This document shows, in pieces, positions 9,508 to 19,859 of a stretch of 64,000 bases of DNA. The notes below the pieces were generated by a model. The model saw only the letters and a list, made by a program, of their open reading frames with translations. It ran no database searches and was not told where the DNA came from. Source of the DNA: Leptodactylus fallax (Eukaryota > Chordata > Amphibia > Anura > Leptodactylidae); the NCBI GenBank assembly GCA_947044405.1, contig CAMRHE010000166.1, forward strand, positions 3,101,501 through 3,165,500, read 5' to 3'. Both the position numbers and the translations under genes were made by a program. The stretch's first letter is position 1, and the number at the start of each line of letters is the position of its first letter.

Positions 9508-11354
9508 TTAATTAAATTAATTGCCCCCTTATATTATTTCCCTGATTCCCCTTGACATAAATACTGCTCTCCTAATGACTTTTTATATAACTGATGCTCC
9601 CTTCTAATCATAATGTCCCCTAATGAACCCTTATATAAATGACCACCCCCTTATGTTCAAAATGTTTACTAATGTCCCCTTATATAATTGATGTCCCCTA
9701 ATGAACGCTTAAATAAATGACTACCCTAATGCTCCCTAATGGCCCCTTATATAAATAACCCCCCTTGTATTAATAATTCCCCTAATAGCCCTTATATAAA
9801 TAACACCTCTAAAGTTCATAAAACCCCCTTATGTAAAATGCCCCTTCCTGATGACCCCTTATACTATTAAAATACAACTGCGCTAAAAAAAAAAAAAAGT
9901 TATACTCACCTACCTGTGATCCCTTGATGGAGCAAACATCACCTCTTCTTGACCCGCGCATAGGACGTCTGTGTCTCAGCGCAGGAGGCGCGATGACGTC
10001 ATAGCATTGCCACTTGCGCTGAGAAGTAGACGTCTCCTAAGCCAGCCCAGGACAGGTCCTGCTCAGGCTTTTTTTTTTTTTTTTTTAAAGCGTACTGTCT
10101 TGGGCTGGTTTAGGTTAAATAAATAGTGATAGTGCCGCCTGAGGTGGCCACCTCACTTCGCCTCATTAGAGGTGTGCCCCTGTACTCACCTACTCTTATC
10201 TCTTTTGGGCCTCCTTTCAGTGTTTGGTGCTTTCCTGGTGACTTCATGTGCCCAAGGGTCATTGCTGAGGCCTGTGAATGGACTCGCCATGCCCATGTGA
10301 CTGCTGAGACCCAATCACAGGCCTCACCGGAGGCCAAGAGAGAGCACCAGATGCCGCGAGGAGGCACAAAAGAGGTAAGGTGAGTATGAATGTTTTTTTT
10401 ATTTTTTGCTCCTCCTCTGGGTCTCCACCTATTATACTCTGTCGTCTGAAGAGACCCCAGAGGATAATAATGTCACTTTCACTTTGATATTACTTTGGCT
10501 GTTTTACCTTGGAGTGCTAGAAATTTAATAGATAGGTTCCTAGGAGCCTTGACAGTGTTGTATACTAGGTTGTTCATACCGAGTTTTTTCATACTTACAT
10601 GGTGGTTATATTGATAAAAGGAAAGGTTTTAAACAACAGTTAGGTAGTTGTGGAAACTACTAACTACAACAGGCTTGTTATTTTTGAATAATAAATTGTA
10701 GCTATGTGCCTGGTTGAAAAGTGACGAAAAAGTGGCTTTCTAGAAAAAAGACACCAAAAATGATACCTTTATTGGAGCAGACTGCTGCAACATAATTGCA
10801 TTGGTATTGGAAGAATCAATAGTGTTTTTTATTTTATGATTTCAACAGTGTGGCAAATGGCAACTAAAGAATTTGAAGAACAATTTGTGGTAGACTGTCA
10901 GTGTGCCTGGATTGCTGGCCAGTTGGAAAGGGAAGAATTGGCTTTTTTAAAAAACATGCCAAAAATTATTCTGTATGAAAACTGTTACCACAGCAACATA
11001 GTGTTGAAGGTGGAGGAGAGACAATTAAAGAATTTCAAGAGGCATTTGAGGCACAGCTGCCTAACCAGCAAGCTAAAAAAAAAAAGCTGAAATATCTTCT
11101 GAAATGAAAAGGATTCTCTGATCATGAGAACAGCACTTAGGAGCCAGAAGAGAATCTGGACTGTCCTACCTGTCGTTCTTTTATGGGAGCAAATGCCACA
11201 GCAACAAAGCAAGGTGTAGGAGCCACAATTTACAGAATTTAAAGATAAATTTCTAGCACAATGCCAGATGAAAAAGCTTGAATGTTCTCCAAGAGTGACT
11301 AAGAGGTAGAAGTCGTTATTCTTCTTCCACCTGTGATTGTCTATGTTTCCTGTA

Positions 11355-11356
<2 letters not shown>

Positions 11357-11388
<32 letters not shown>
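11357..11388. repeat. (AT)n microsatellite
   Basis: Sixteen perfect AT dinucleotides lie within hAT-X debris; the YIYIYI strings read through here are not protein. Confidence 0.98.
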
Positions 11389-11390
<2 letters not shown>

Positions 11391-11547
11391 AGTGGTATTA
11401 CTAATGCTGAAGTTGTCCCTGCTGCTGATATATTTTGTGGCCTGGGCTTCCTCACGGGGCTTCAGAAGGCGACACTCTTCCCTCATGAACCTCCAATGGA
11501 GGATTTCAAAACAACACATTGTCCCTGAGGTTTGCTGCATGCACTAA

Positions 11548-12044
11548 GGGTATGTTCACATAGAGTTTTTTGCAGGTTGATTTTGAGGCGGAATCTGCCT
11601 CAAAATCTGCCTCAAAAAATGCCGCCCATTTATTTCAGTGGGAGTCAGTAGCAGTTTTTTCCTCTAGTTGTTTTTTCCTCAGCTATGAGGAAAAAAAAAA
11701 CCAACATGACCTATCTTCTGGCAGATTCCGCCCTGAAAAACCCATTGAAATCAATGGGAGACAGAAAAACACGATGCTTTTTTTGACACGGTTTTTGATG
11801 CATTTTTTACATGGTTTTTGCAAAATCCGCATAAAAAAAAAAAAACACAAGCGTTTTTTAAAGGGAGGTTACCAGGTCCATACAGTTAGCTGGAGCAAAA
11901 AACCTCGGCAAAAACAGCGATGAAAAACGCGTAAAAAAAATGCAACAAAAACTGCATCATGTAAAAAATCTTGTAAAAAAAACAGGTTCTTAATTCCTGA
12001 AGCAGATTTTTTCAGCCTGCAAAAAATTCCATGTGAACATACTC
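11548..12044. mobile_element. Palindromic miniature element with TAA duplication (497 bp)
   Basis: The left end is GGGTATGTTCACATAGAG and the right end reverse complements to GAGTATGTTCACATGGAA; both continue into TTTTTTGCAGG. TAA flanks at 11545-11547 and 12045-12047. A three-base TAA duplication with long imperfect terminal repeats fits a PIF/Harbinger-type miniature element. The interior is rich in CCTCAAAATCTGCC-like and poly-A segments and has no coding value. Confidence 0.8.
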
Positions 12045-12649
12045 TAATCATTCACCGCCTTCTCCTGCTGAAACAGATTCTCCAGCATGTGCAACCATGC
12101 TATGTGCACTTCACCTTATAGACATGAAATGAGGGAGGTGGTTTGGAAGCAATTCCTTGCCCTGGTGAAGTTGGGGGCGGAAAATTATGTGAACACTGCA
12201 GTCACAGCAAACTGGTTTTACTGACTATGTGTCTAAAATGAATGAAATCTAACTAAATTGTGCTCTAGACTAAACCTCCTCTCCAGACTAGACTAGACTA
12301 TAATTCTGTAATACTACTGCAATTTTGGTCTTGTTTTTTCACAAGCAATGTTGCAGTAATTGCTTTGGATCATGTCATGATAAGATGTGTTTCTCGTTTC
12401 TCTAAGTTTGCAATATCACAAAATGGCTATTTTCCTTATTGCCCACATACTGTATACTGAATATGACATCAACACTCTAACCTCTCCATCTACTATTCAT
12501 GATTGGGAGAAGAACAATGGACTTGAAAGGGAGGCATATATTACACAAGAACAGCCCTTTGTACCTGCATATCACTCTTTCATGAAAAAACAAAAGAAGT
12601 TCCTCCCTCCTTTAAATTCATTCTAATAGGTGAATATAAATATTTTGGT

Positions 12650-13165
12650 ACATGTAAGGTATATTTGATGTACCACATACAGTATACTCAATCAAGGTTT
12701 GAGGATGTTTGTGTTTATCAAGTATATGAAAAGTTCTTTATATTTGGGTAATATAAAGTTGGATTGGGTTTTTTTTTTCTAAGTAAGGAAAATGGATTTT
12801 TAGAATGAAGAATATATAATTTATAATAATAATGAAGTGTACATCAATAACTAAGTGTATTAATTTTTGCGAACAAAAATTAACAAATATTAAATTATGA
12901 AATATAAAGGGTAAACCCAACTTCATATAAAAAATTGAATTTGGTTAATGATAAATTGAAAGATCAAACTATATGATCAAACAAATATTATTAGTTTTAG
13001 GTTTGTACTGACAATGTAGTCACACTAACAACCTGCATGGCAGTGTGTACTTTTGATATGTGTTTAAACACCATAGGAGCAACAAAAATATGAATTTAAC
13101 ATCAGAGGGTACAGAAAAATACTTGAAAGTTATATATGTGGTTACATTAGGGAATACAGAAAACC
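12650..13165. other. No gene seen; very AT-rich
   Basis: This is long A/T stretches with short direct repeats such as AAATTGAA. No open frame, RNA gene or inverted repeat is recognisable. Confidence 0.5.
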
Positions 13166-13171
13166 TTATAA

Positions 13172-13391
13172 GGCTGAGGCCCCATGTTGCGGAAACGCAG
13201 TTTCTTTTGTTGCAGATTTTGTTGCGGTTCTTTAAGCCAAAGCCAACAATGGCTACAAAAGAAATGGGAAATATCTAGGAAGCTCTTATACTTCTCCCTT
13301 CTGCTCAATCCACTCCTGGCTTTGGCTCAAAAAAACGCAACAAGATCTGCAACAAAAAAAGGCTGCTTTTCTGCAACATGGGGCCTTAGCC
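13172..13391. mobile_element. Miniature element with TAA duplication, GGGGCCCCACGTTGC family (220 bp)
   Basis: The ends GGCTGAGGCCCCATGTTGC and GCAACATGGGGCCTTAGCC are near-perfect inverted repeats. TAA lies at 13169-13171 and 13392-13394. The interior CTTATACTTCTCCCTTCTGC is shared with the copy at 51953. Confidence 0.85.
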
Positions 13392-13399
13392 TAAAGGTT

Positions 13400-14723
13400 A
13401 TCCTGGGCAGAGTTATTAGGAGAGGTATTAGACTGACTTTGTTAATGCATGCTATAATTATTTTGTTTGTTCATTTGATGAATGGATGGTATCAACTTTT
13501 ATTCTGCAACCCACATAGTATATTACCACAAACTGCATTGTATTGTCATAGACTGAGTTATTTTGGACTAAGTATATTTCAGAATCAAGTTTGTTTTGAA
13601 TGTTATCTTCACAAAGTGCAGACTACATCTGTCCAAAGACAAGTATTTCATATAGCATCAGTATAGTGCTTCACTTAATAGATGGTTTTCCATGCCAAAA
13701 GTTGCATGATAGGAAGCCCTACTGAGTTGACCCTGCCGTTTGTAGGTGAAAGTGGAATGTGAACATGTTTTGTGACCTCATGCCACAGTTATGGGATGTG
13801 AGGCATCGCTTCTACCCATGGGGATTCCAGGAAATGTTTCTTTCAGTACCTCACACCATAACCCAGCAAAATGACCCCCTTGTGACCTGCTATGAGAGTC
13901 TATGAGGTGTATCCACATCAAAGGAGGGATTCAATAAAAAAAAAAACTAGAGGTGGAAGTAAACTGGCAAGATTTCCAGCAGTAAACCAACAACATGGTC
14001 TTAAAGAAAGTTGTAAAAATCCAGTTACCACAGAAAATGGGCTCTATACGTTCCATGTGCAATCGTGAACACACCTTCATTCCTCTCAAAATAGAGGGGG
14101 GAAAGATCTGGATAAACATTTGGTACTGCACAGGAACTGATTCTCAATCTGGTAAAGTGGTGAAATGGTGAAGTGATGTCATTTCCCTGAACCAGAGACA
14201 TTGTAATCATCAGAGACAATAAGAAGAAGGTTTATACAGATACAAATATTTCAGATTTACTTGCTTGTTTGTCCAACACTCACATATTTTTTTAAATATA
14301 CTTTAAGAAGCCCAACTACTACCTTATTGGTTTTCTGCTAATAGTAAGAGTGTAAGGGAATTGTCTGTTGAGCAATTTCCTAAACCTAATTGCCTCAACT
14401 GTCCTAAAGACAGGGACAATCGGGCAACAAACCCTTCTCTAGATAAGTGTAAACACAAAACGCAGACAAGACAACACAACACAGAAGCAGGGCTGGTTTT
14501 AGACAAAGTGGGGCCCTGGGCAAAATTAAAAGCGGGGACCCAAATGCTGATATGCAAACAACACCATCGTCTTGCAGTGGCAACCCCTATAATAACGCCT
14601 TCTTTCTGCCAACAAAAAAGTAATAACAAGCCCCATTTTACCACATACAATTCAAATGATCACCTTTGTACCACCTAATAGATTTTTGCACTCAGTCATC
14701 AGTTATTATAGCGCCTCCTTATA
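13400..14723. other. No gene seen; a possible hAT terminus at 14488
   Basis: 13400-14480 holds no coding region I can support. At 14488 the text CAGGGCTGGTTTTAGAC, then GTGGGGCCCTGGGCAAAAT, resembles the outer end of hAT elements; no matching far end was found. A degenerate (N)CCTTATA minisatellite begins just before the Tc1-like insertion at 14724 and resumes after it. Confidence 0.4.
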
Positions 14724-16361
14724 CAGTCATATGAAAAAGTTTGGGCACCCCTATTAATCTTAATCATTTTTAGTTCTAAATATTTGGGTGTTTGCAACAG
14801 CCATTTCAATTTGATATATCTAATAACTGATGGACACAGTAATATTTCAGGATTGAAATGAGGTTTATTGTACTAACAGAAAATGTGCAATATGCATTAA
14901 ACCAAAATTTGACCGGTGCAAAAATTTGGGTACCCTTATCATTTTATTGATTTGAATACTCCTAACTACTTTTTACTGACTTACTGAAGCACAAAATTGG
15001 TTTTGTAACCTCACTGAGCTTTGAACTTCATAGCCAGGTGTATCCAATCATGAGAAAAGGTATTTAAGGTGGCCAATTGCAAGTTGTTCTCCTATTTGAA
15101 TCTCCTCTGAAGAGTGGCATCATGGGCTCCTCAAAACAACTCTCAAATGATCTGAAAACAAAGATTGTTCAACAAAGTTGTTCAGGGGAAGGATACAAAA
15201 AGTTGTCTCAGAGATTTAACCTGTCAGTTTCCACTGTGAGGAACATAGTAAGGAAATGGAAGACCACAGGGACAGTTCTTGTTAAGCCCAGAAGTGGCAG
15301 GCCAAGAAAAATATCAGAAAGGCAGAGAAGAAGAATGGTGAGAACAGTCAAGGACAATCCACAGACCACCTCCAAAGAGCTGCAGCATCATCTTGCTGCA
15401 GATGGTGTCACTGTGCATCGGTCAACAATACAGAACACTTTGCACAAGGAGAAGCTGTATGCGAAAGAAGCCATTTCTGAAAGCACGCCACAAACAGAGT
15501 CGCCTGATGTATGCAAAAGCACATTTGGACAAGCCAGCTTCATTTTGGAAGAAGGTCCTGTGGACTGATGAAACAAAGATTGAGTTGTTTGGTCATACAA
15601 AAAGGCATTATGCATGGCGTCAAAAAAACACAGCATTCCAAGAAAAACACTTGCTACCCACTGTAAAATTTGGTGGAGGTTCCATCATGCTTTGGGGCTG
15701 TGTGGCCAATGCCGGCACCGGGAATCTTGTTAAAGTTGAGGGTCGCATGGATTCAACTCAGTATCAGCAGATTCTTGAGAATAATGTACAAGAATCAGTG
15801 ACGAATTTGAAGTTACACCAGGGATGGATATTTCAGCAAGACAATGATCTAAAACACAGCTCCAAATCTACTCAGGCATTCATGCAGAGGAACAATTACA
15901 ATGTTCTGGAATGGCCATCCCAGTCCCCAGACCTGAATATCATTGAACATCTGTGGGATAATTTGAAGCGGGCTGTCCATGCTCGGCGACCATCAAACTT
16001 AATTGAACTGGAATTGTTTTGTAAAGAGGAATGGTCAAAAATACCTTCATCCAGGATCCAGGAACTGATTAAAAGCTACAGGAAGCGTCTAGAGGCTGTT
16101 ATTTTTGCAAAAGGAAGATCTACTAAATATTAATGTCACTTTTCTGTTGAGGTGCCCATACTTTTGCGCCGGTCAAATTTTGGTTTAATGCATATTGCAC
16201 ATTTTCTGTTAGTACAATAAACCTCATTTCAATCCTGAAATATTATTGTGTCCATCAGTTATTAGATATATCAAATTGAAATGGCTGTTGCAAACACCCA
16301 AATATTTAGAACTAAAAATGATTAAGATTAATAGGGGTGTCCAAACTTTTTCATATGACTG
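14724..16361 (+). mobile_element. Tc1-like DNA transposon, copy 2, complete ends (1638 bp)
   Basis: Terminal inverted repeats of about 212 bp (14724-14935 and 16151-16361) begin CAGTCATATGAAAAAGTTTG, and TA flanks at 14722-14723 and 16362-16363. Inside each repeat a second binding-like motif (AATTTGGGTACCC, AGTATGGGCACC) copies the outer one, giving the IR/DR pattern. The two repeats remain nearly identical, so the copy is fairly young. It landed in the degenerate minisatellite that continues at 16364. Confidence 0.95.
15122..16133 (+). pseudogene. Tc1-like transposase with one frameshift
   Basis: The frame opens at ATG 15122 (MGSSKQLSND), with helix-turn-helix segments and a GRP linker (RSGRPRKIS), and breaks near 15460 after LHKEKLYA. 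The reading continues in the next frame from KKPFLKARHKQ to the stop at 16133. The likely cause is a short deletion, because several residues usual between these blocks are missing. The catalytic residues all survive in the second frame: D codons at 15567 (WTDETK) and 15840 (QQDND), E at 15945 (IIEHLW), with 34 residues between the last two. Without the frame break it would be about 340 residues, the normal length. As it stands no active protein is expected. Confidence 0.9.
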
Positions 16362-16363
16362 TA

Positions 16364-16880
16364 AATAATAGTCCCTGCTTATAAATAATATTACACCTTT
16401 ATCAGTAATAGCAACCTTATAAATGATAAATAGTGCCCCGTATCAGTAATATTCCCCCTTATCAGTAAAAGCCCCCCAAAAAAAAAAAAACGCCCCCCTT
16501 TTAAAAAAAACCCCCCCCCACCAATAATAGTCACCCTTATAAATAATAGTCCCCTAGCTTATCACTAATAGCCCCCTTTATAAATAAGCCCCACAATAGC
16601 CCCTTAACAATTATACCCCCCTTATAAATAGTTCCCCTCTTATAAATAATAGCTCCCCCTTATAATGGATGCCTTATATATACAGTAATAGTTCCCCCCT
16701 TTAAAAAAAACCCCCCAAAATTTAAATTTCCCCAATAAAAATAACAACCCCCCCCTATATAATAATATTCCCCCTTTTACCTTTTTCAACTTTAAGGCCC
16801 TTCCCCCCCCAAAAAAAATTTTTCCCGCGCCCCCCCCCCACCTCCTCCTCTTAACCCCCCCCCCCCCCCCCCCTTCCCCT

Positions 16881-16923
<43 letters not shown>

Positions 16924-16985
16924 CCTTTTCTACTCCCCCCCTATTGTTTTTTCCCCCCCCCCACTATCCCCTTTTCTTTTCTTTT
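16364..16985. repeat. Degenerate minisatellite passing into low-quality homopolymer sequence
   Basis: 16364-16480 is made of TTATAAATAATAGTCCC-like units. From about 16490 the text becomes runs of C, A and T (C at 16855-16872, T at 16884-16923), while recognisable TTATAAATA units still show through. I read this as a minisatellite whose consensus is unreliable rather than as real homopolymer DNA. Confidence 0.6.
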
Positions 16986-17099
16986 TTTATTTTTTATTGA
17001 ATAAAAATATTTATATAACACAGGGCACGTATGTGCAAGATTATAGTGAGGGAGCTGTGATACAGACATAGGACACAGTGCTGCCAGCAGGAATTTTGA

Positions 17100-18690
17100 G
17101 CCCCCCCCCCCCCACAGTATAATGCTCCACATGGTATATAATGCTCCGCGGCATAAAATGCTCCCCTGAGCCCTCCACATTTTCCCCACATGGTATATAA
17201 TGCTCCACAGTGGACCCACACAGTATGAAATGCTCCCCTGAGCCCCCCATAGTGGCCCCTCATGGTATATAAGACTCCACACAGTATACTACCTCTTAGT
17301 GGCCCCAGATAGTACAATATGCTCCCCAGCAGCCCCACACAATATAATATGCTCCAAACAGTATAATATGCATCCTACAGTGGCCCCGCCAGTATAATGC
17401 TCCACAGTGGCCTCCACACAGTACAATATACTGCCCAGAGGGATTCCCCCAGTATAATGCTCCACAGTGGTCCCCCACAGTCCCCCCCAGTATAATGCTC
17501 TATAATGGCCCCACAGAGTATAATATGCTCCTGAGAAGCCCCACACAATATAATAAACTCCACAATGGCCCCGCACAGTATAACAGGCTCCCCACACTGC
17601 CCCTTCCCCCCATTATAAAGCTCCACAGTGGCCCATAGTATAATATGCTCACCAGAGGGCCCCCGATAGTATAATGCTCCACAGTGCCCCCCAAATATTT
17701 TGCTCCACAGTGGCCCCATGCAATATATTATGCTTCCCAGAGTGTCCCCCAAGTATAATGCTCCACAGTAGGCCCCACGCAGTATAATATACTGCCCAGA
17801 GGGCCCACTAGTATAATAATCCTTAGTTCCCCCCCGAATAATGCCCCACAGTGGCGCCATGCAGTATAATATGCTCTGCAGATGCCCCCCCCCCAGAATA
17901 ATGCTCCACAGTGAACTCACACAGTATAACATGCTCCAGAATGGCCTCCACACAGTATAATATGCTGCCCAGAGAGGTTCTTTCAGTATAATGCTCCACA
18001 GTGGCCCAAAACAGTATAGTATGCTCTCCAGAGGGGCCCCCCAGTACAATGCTCCAAAGTGGCCCCAGAGAATATAACATGCTCTCCATAGCCCCCCCCC
18101 CCCACATTATAATGCTCCATAGAGGCCCCATGCTATCCAGAGGGGCCCCCCAGTTAAATGCTCCACAGTGACCCTACACAGTATAATATGCTATCCAGAG
18201 GGACCCCCCCAGTATAATGCTCCAAAGGGGCCCCACACAGTATAATATGCTATCCAGAGGGACCCCCCTAGTATAATGCTCCACAAGGGCCCAACACAGT
18301 ATAATATGCTATCCAGAGGGCCCCCTCCCCAGTATAATACTCCACAGGGGCCCCACACAGTATAACAGGCTCCCACACTGCCCCTTCCCCCCAGTATAAA
18401 GCTCCACAGTGGCCCATAGTATAATATGCTCCCCAGAGGGCCCCCGATAGTATAATGCTTCACAGTGCCCCCCCCCCAGTATTTTGCTCCACAGTGGCCC
18501 CATGCAATATATTATGCTCCCCAAAGTGTCCCCCAAGTATAATGCTCCACAGTAGGCCCCACGCAGTATAATATACTCCCCAGAGGGCCCCCTAATATAA
18601 TATTCCTTAGTTTCCCCCCGAATAATGCCCCACAGTGGTGCTACGCAATATAATATGATCTGCAGATGGCCCCCAGAAGACTCCCAGGCC
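17100..18690. repeat. Minisatellite array, 29-31 bp unit, with 782-bp higher-order repeat
   Basis: The unit is roughly CAGTATAATGCTCCACAGTG followed by GCCCC. It is the reverse complement of the units at 57090 and 60780. The block at about 17575-17890 recurs at 18357-18670 with the same odd variants (TAACAGGCTCC, AGTATTTTGCTCC, GCAATATATTATGC), an offset of 782 bp, so part of the array was duplicated as a segment. Minus-strand open frames up to 224 codons are repeat artefacts. Confidence 0.92.
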
Positions 18691-18699
18691 TGTCATAGG

Positions 18700-19143
18700 A
18701 ATATTGCTATAGTAATGTAGATAATCTCCAATACGTTGTATTGCAGTCTATGGGATGATTGCAGGTTCAAGCCCCCTAGGATGGGTTAATAGTAAAAAAA
18801 ATAAATAAATAAAAGTTCAAGCCCCCCCTCCCCCTACTTTCACTAGAATACATATAAAATTAAAATATTACTGTGAAACACATACACATTAGGTATCCCT
18901 GTGTCCCTAAACGCCTGCTCTACAAACTTATTAAAATATTTTACCTCTATAGTGAATGCCGTAGCGGAAAAAAAAAAATCAAAAGTGCCAAACTGCTGTT
19001 TTTTCGCTATTTCACCTCTGATAAAAGTTGAAATAAAAAGTGATCAAATGTGTGATTGCTGTTCATGGAAAAAATTAAGACCTACCCCGAAAATAAGCCC
19101 TAGCCCTTTTTTTGGAGCAAAAAATAATATAAGACCCTTGTAA
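18700..19143. repeat. Anuran-type dispersed repeat fragment
   Basis: It contains GGTTCAAGCCCCCTAGG (a tRNA B-box-like string), AAACACATACACATTAGGTA, and GATAAAAGTTGAAATAAAAA, which I recall as parts of a very common frog repeat; the class is not certain to me. At 19081-19143 a GAAAATAAGCCCTAGCC motif, widespread in vertebrate repeats, follows. No matching A box was found, so a working tRNA is not called. Confidence 0.45.
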
Positions 19144-19144
19144 A

Positions 19145-19640
19145 GATGTATATGTGCATATTTACATTTGTTATTGGTTTCAGTAAATTGAAGTGGTAGA
19201 AGCAGGGGTGGAATGTATTGGAAATGATTAATTTTGTTAGTCTTGATGCTTCTTCCACTTCAATTCTAGGTTTGTTTTAGTAGATATGTCTGCTGCTCTA
19301 ATACAAAGGTGTAAGGTCATATCCCAAACAAGTGACTATTAGATATGTACACAACATAGACACTTATCTTAAAGTGGTTTTATATTAATGTTACTAAATG
19401 CAGGAAATGCTTGTTATATGTATGAGCAAAGAGAACTGAGTACATTTATGTGCGTGTACCATTTTTACCACTCCTCATATTTTCAAGCTCATGCAATGCT
19501 TCCTGATTTAAAGTTCCTTGTTGTGAGAGTGTCAGTGCCTTTCCAGTCTGCCCTTCCCAGTATCCACACACTGCACAGCTTAGCAGTTTTCCATTCATGT
19601 CTAGTACACCCTCTGATGATGTGCAATACTCTTCCTGGCT
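19145..19640. other. No gene seen
   Basis: This is unremarkable intergenic sequence; the short open frame 19388-19642 has no recognisable motif. Confidence 0.4.
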
Positions 19641-19649
19641 AGTGCTATA

Positions 19650-19855
19650 TATAATATATAGATAATGCCTTTGTGTATGTGCATAAACATATTTACCTAT
19701 ATGTGTGTTTGCATATTTAGATATATATGTGCATGTATGTGTATATGCAGCATATCTAAATTTGGCTATGTGTACATATACATTTACTTATGTATGTGCA
19801 TATATTTACATATTTATATATGTATAAATATATAAATACACATTATATAATTACA
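19650..19855. repeat. AT-rich degenerate repeat with TATGTGCATAT motifs
   Basis: Alternating TATGTG, CATATTTA and ATATATAT blocks form a loose tandem pattern of about 20-24 bp. Confidence 0.7.
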
Positions 19856-19859
19856 ACAC

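Larger units (their letters stand above)
7802..10182. mobile_element. Non-autonomous hAT element, family R copy 1 (2381 bp)
   Basis: The left end is CAGGGGTGAACCT and the right end, reverse complemented, is CAGGGGCACACCT. The flanks are identical 8-bp duplications TACTCACC at 7794-7801 and 10183-10190. CAGGGGTG-type termini and an 8-bp duplication are the hAT signature. No transposase is encoded. The interior holds a 219-bp tandem duplication, a nested miniature element, a stretch with CCCCTTATATAAAT-like repeats (about 9520-9870) and a GC-rich segment (about 9940-10060). Inverted, it matches most of 59983-64000. Confidence 0.88.
7742..10438. mobile_element. Foldback element split by a hAT insertion
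   Basis: The left arm (7742-7801 continuing at 10191-10209) and right arm (10360-10438) are inverted repeats of about 80 bp. Both contain the segment AAAACATTCATACTCACC or its reverse complement, and the outer ends are AGTATAATAG and TATTATACT. Removing the hAT at 7802-10182 and one copy of its target duplication makes the left arm continuous and leaves a foldback of about 308 bp. Related foldbacks lie at 1484, 56797 and 60465. Confidence 0.8.
10466..12640. repeat. hAT-X family debris with an inversion breakpoint
   Basis: 10466-10560 matches the 43370-43500 segment in reverse orientation (GTCACTTTCACTTTGATATT; AATAGATAGGTTCCTAGGAG), whereas 10690-10780 matches 43750-43840 in direct orientation (GTTGAAAAGTGACGAAAAAG; ACACCAAAAATGATACC). 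11290-11355 and 12060-12200 match 43990-44230, and 12240-12330 matches about 31820-31880. A miniature element is nested at 11548. No usable transposase frame remains. Confidence 0.55.

Noticed and set aside
11316..11540. Frames with YIYIYIYI runs
   Set aside because: Translation of an (AT)n microsatellite.
17375..18049. 224-codon minus-strand open frame and several overlapping frames rich in W, G, Y and I
   Set aside because: They lie wholly inside the roughly 30-bp minisatellite; repetition of a stop-poor unit explains their length.
17100..18690. CRISPR-like array
   Set aside because: The tandem units have no unique spacers and diverge continuously, and the window is vertebrate DNA.
18750..18785. 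tRNA gene suggested by the B-box string GGTTCAAGCCC
   Set aside because: No A box at the right distance and no cloverleaf could be drawn; the sequence belongs to a dispersed frog repeat.
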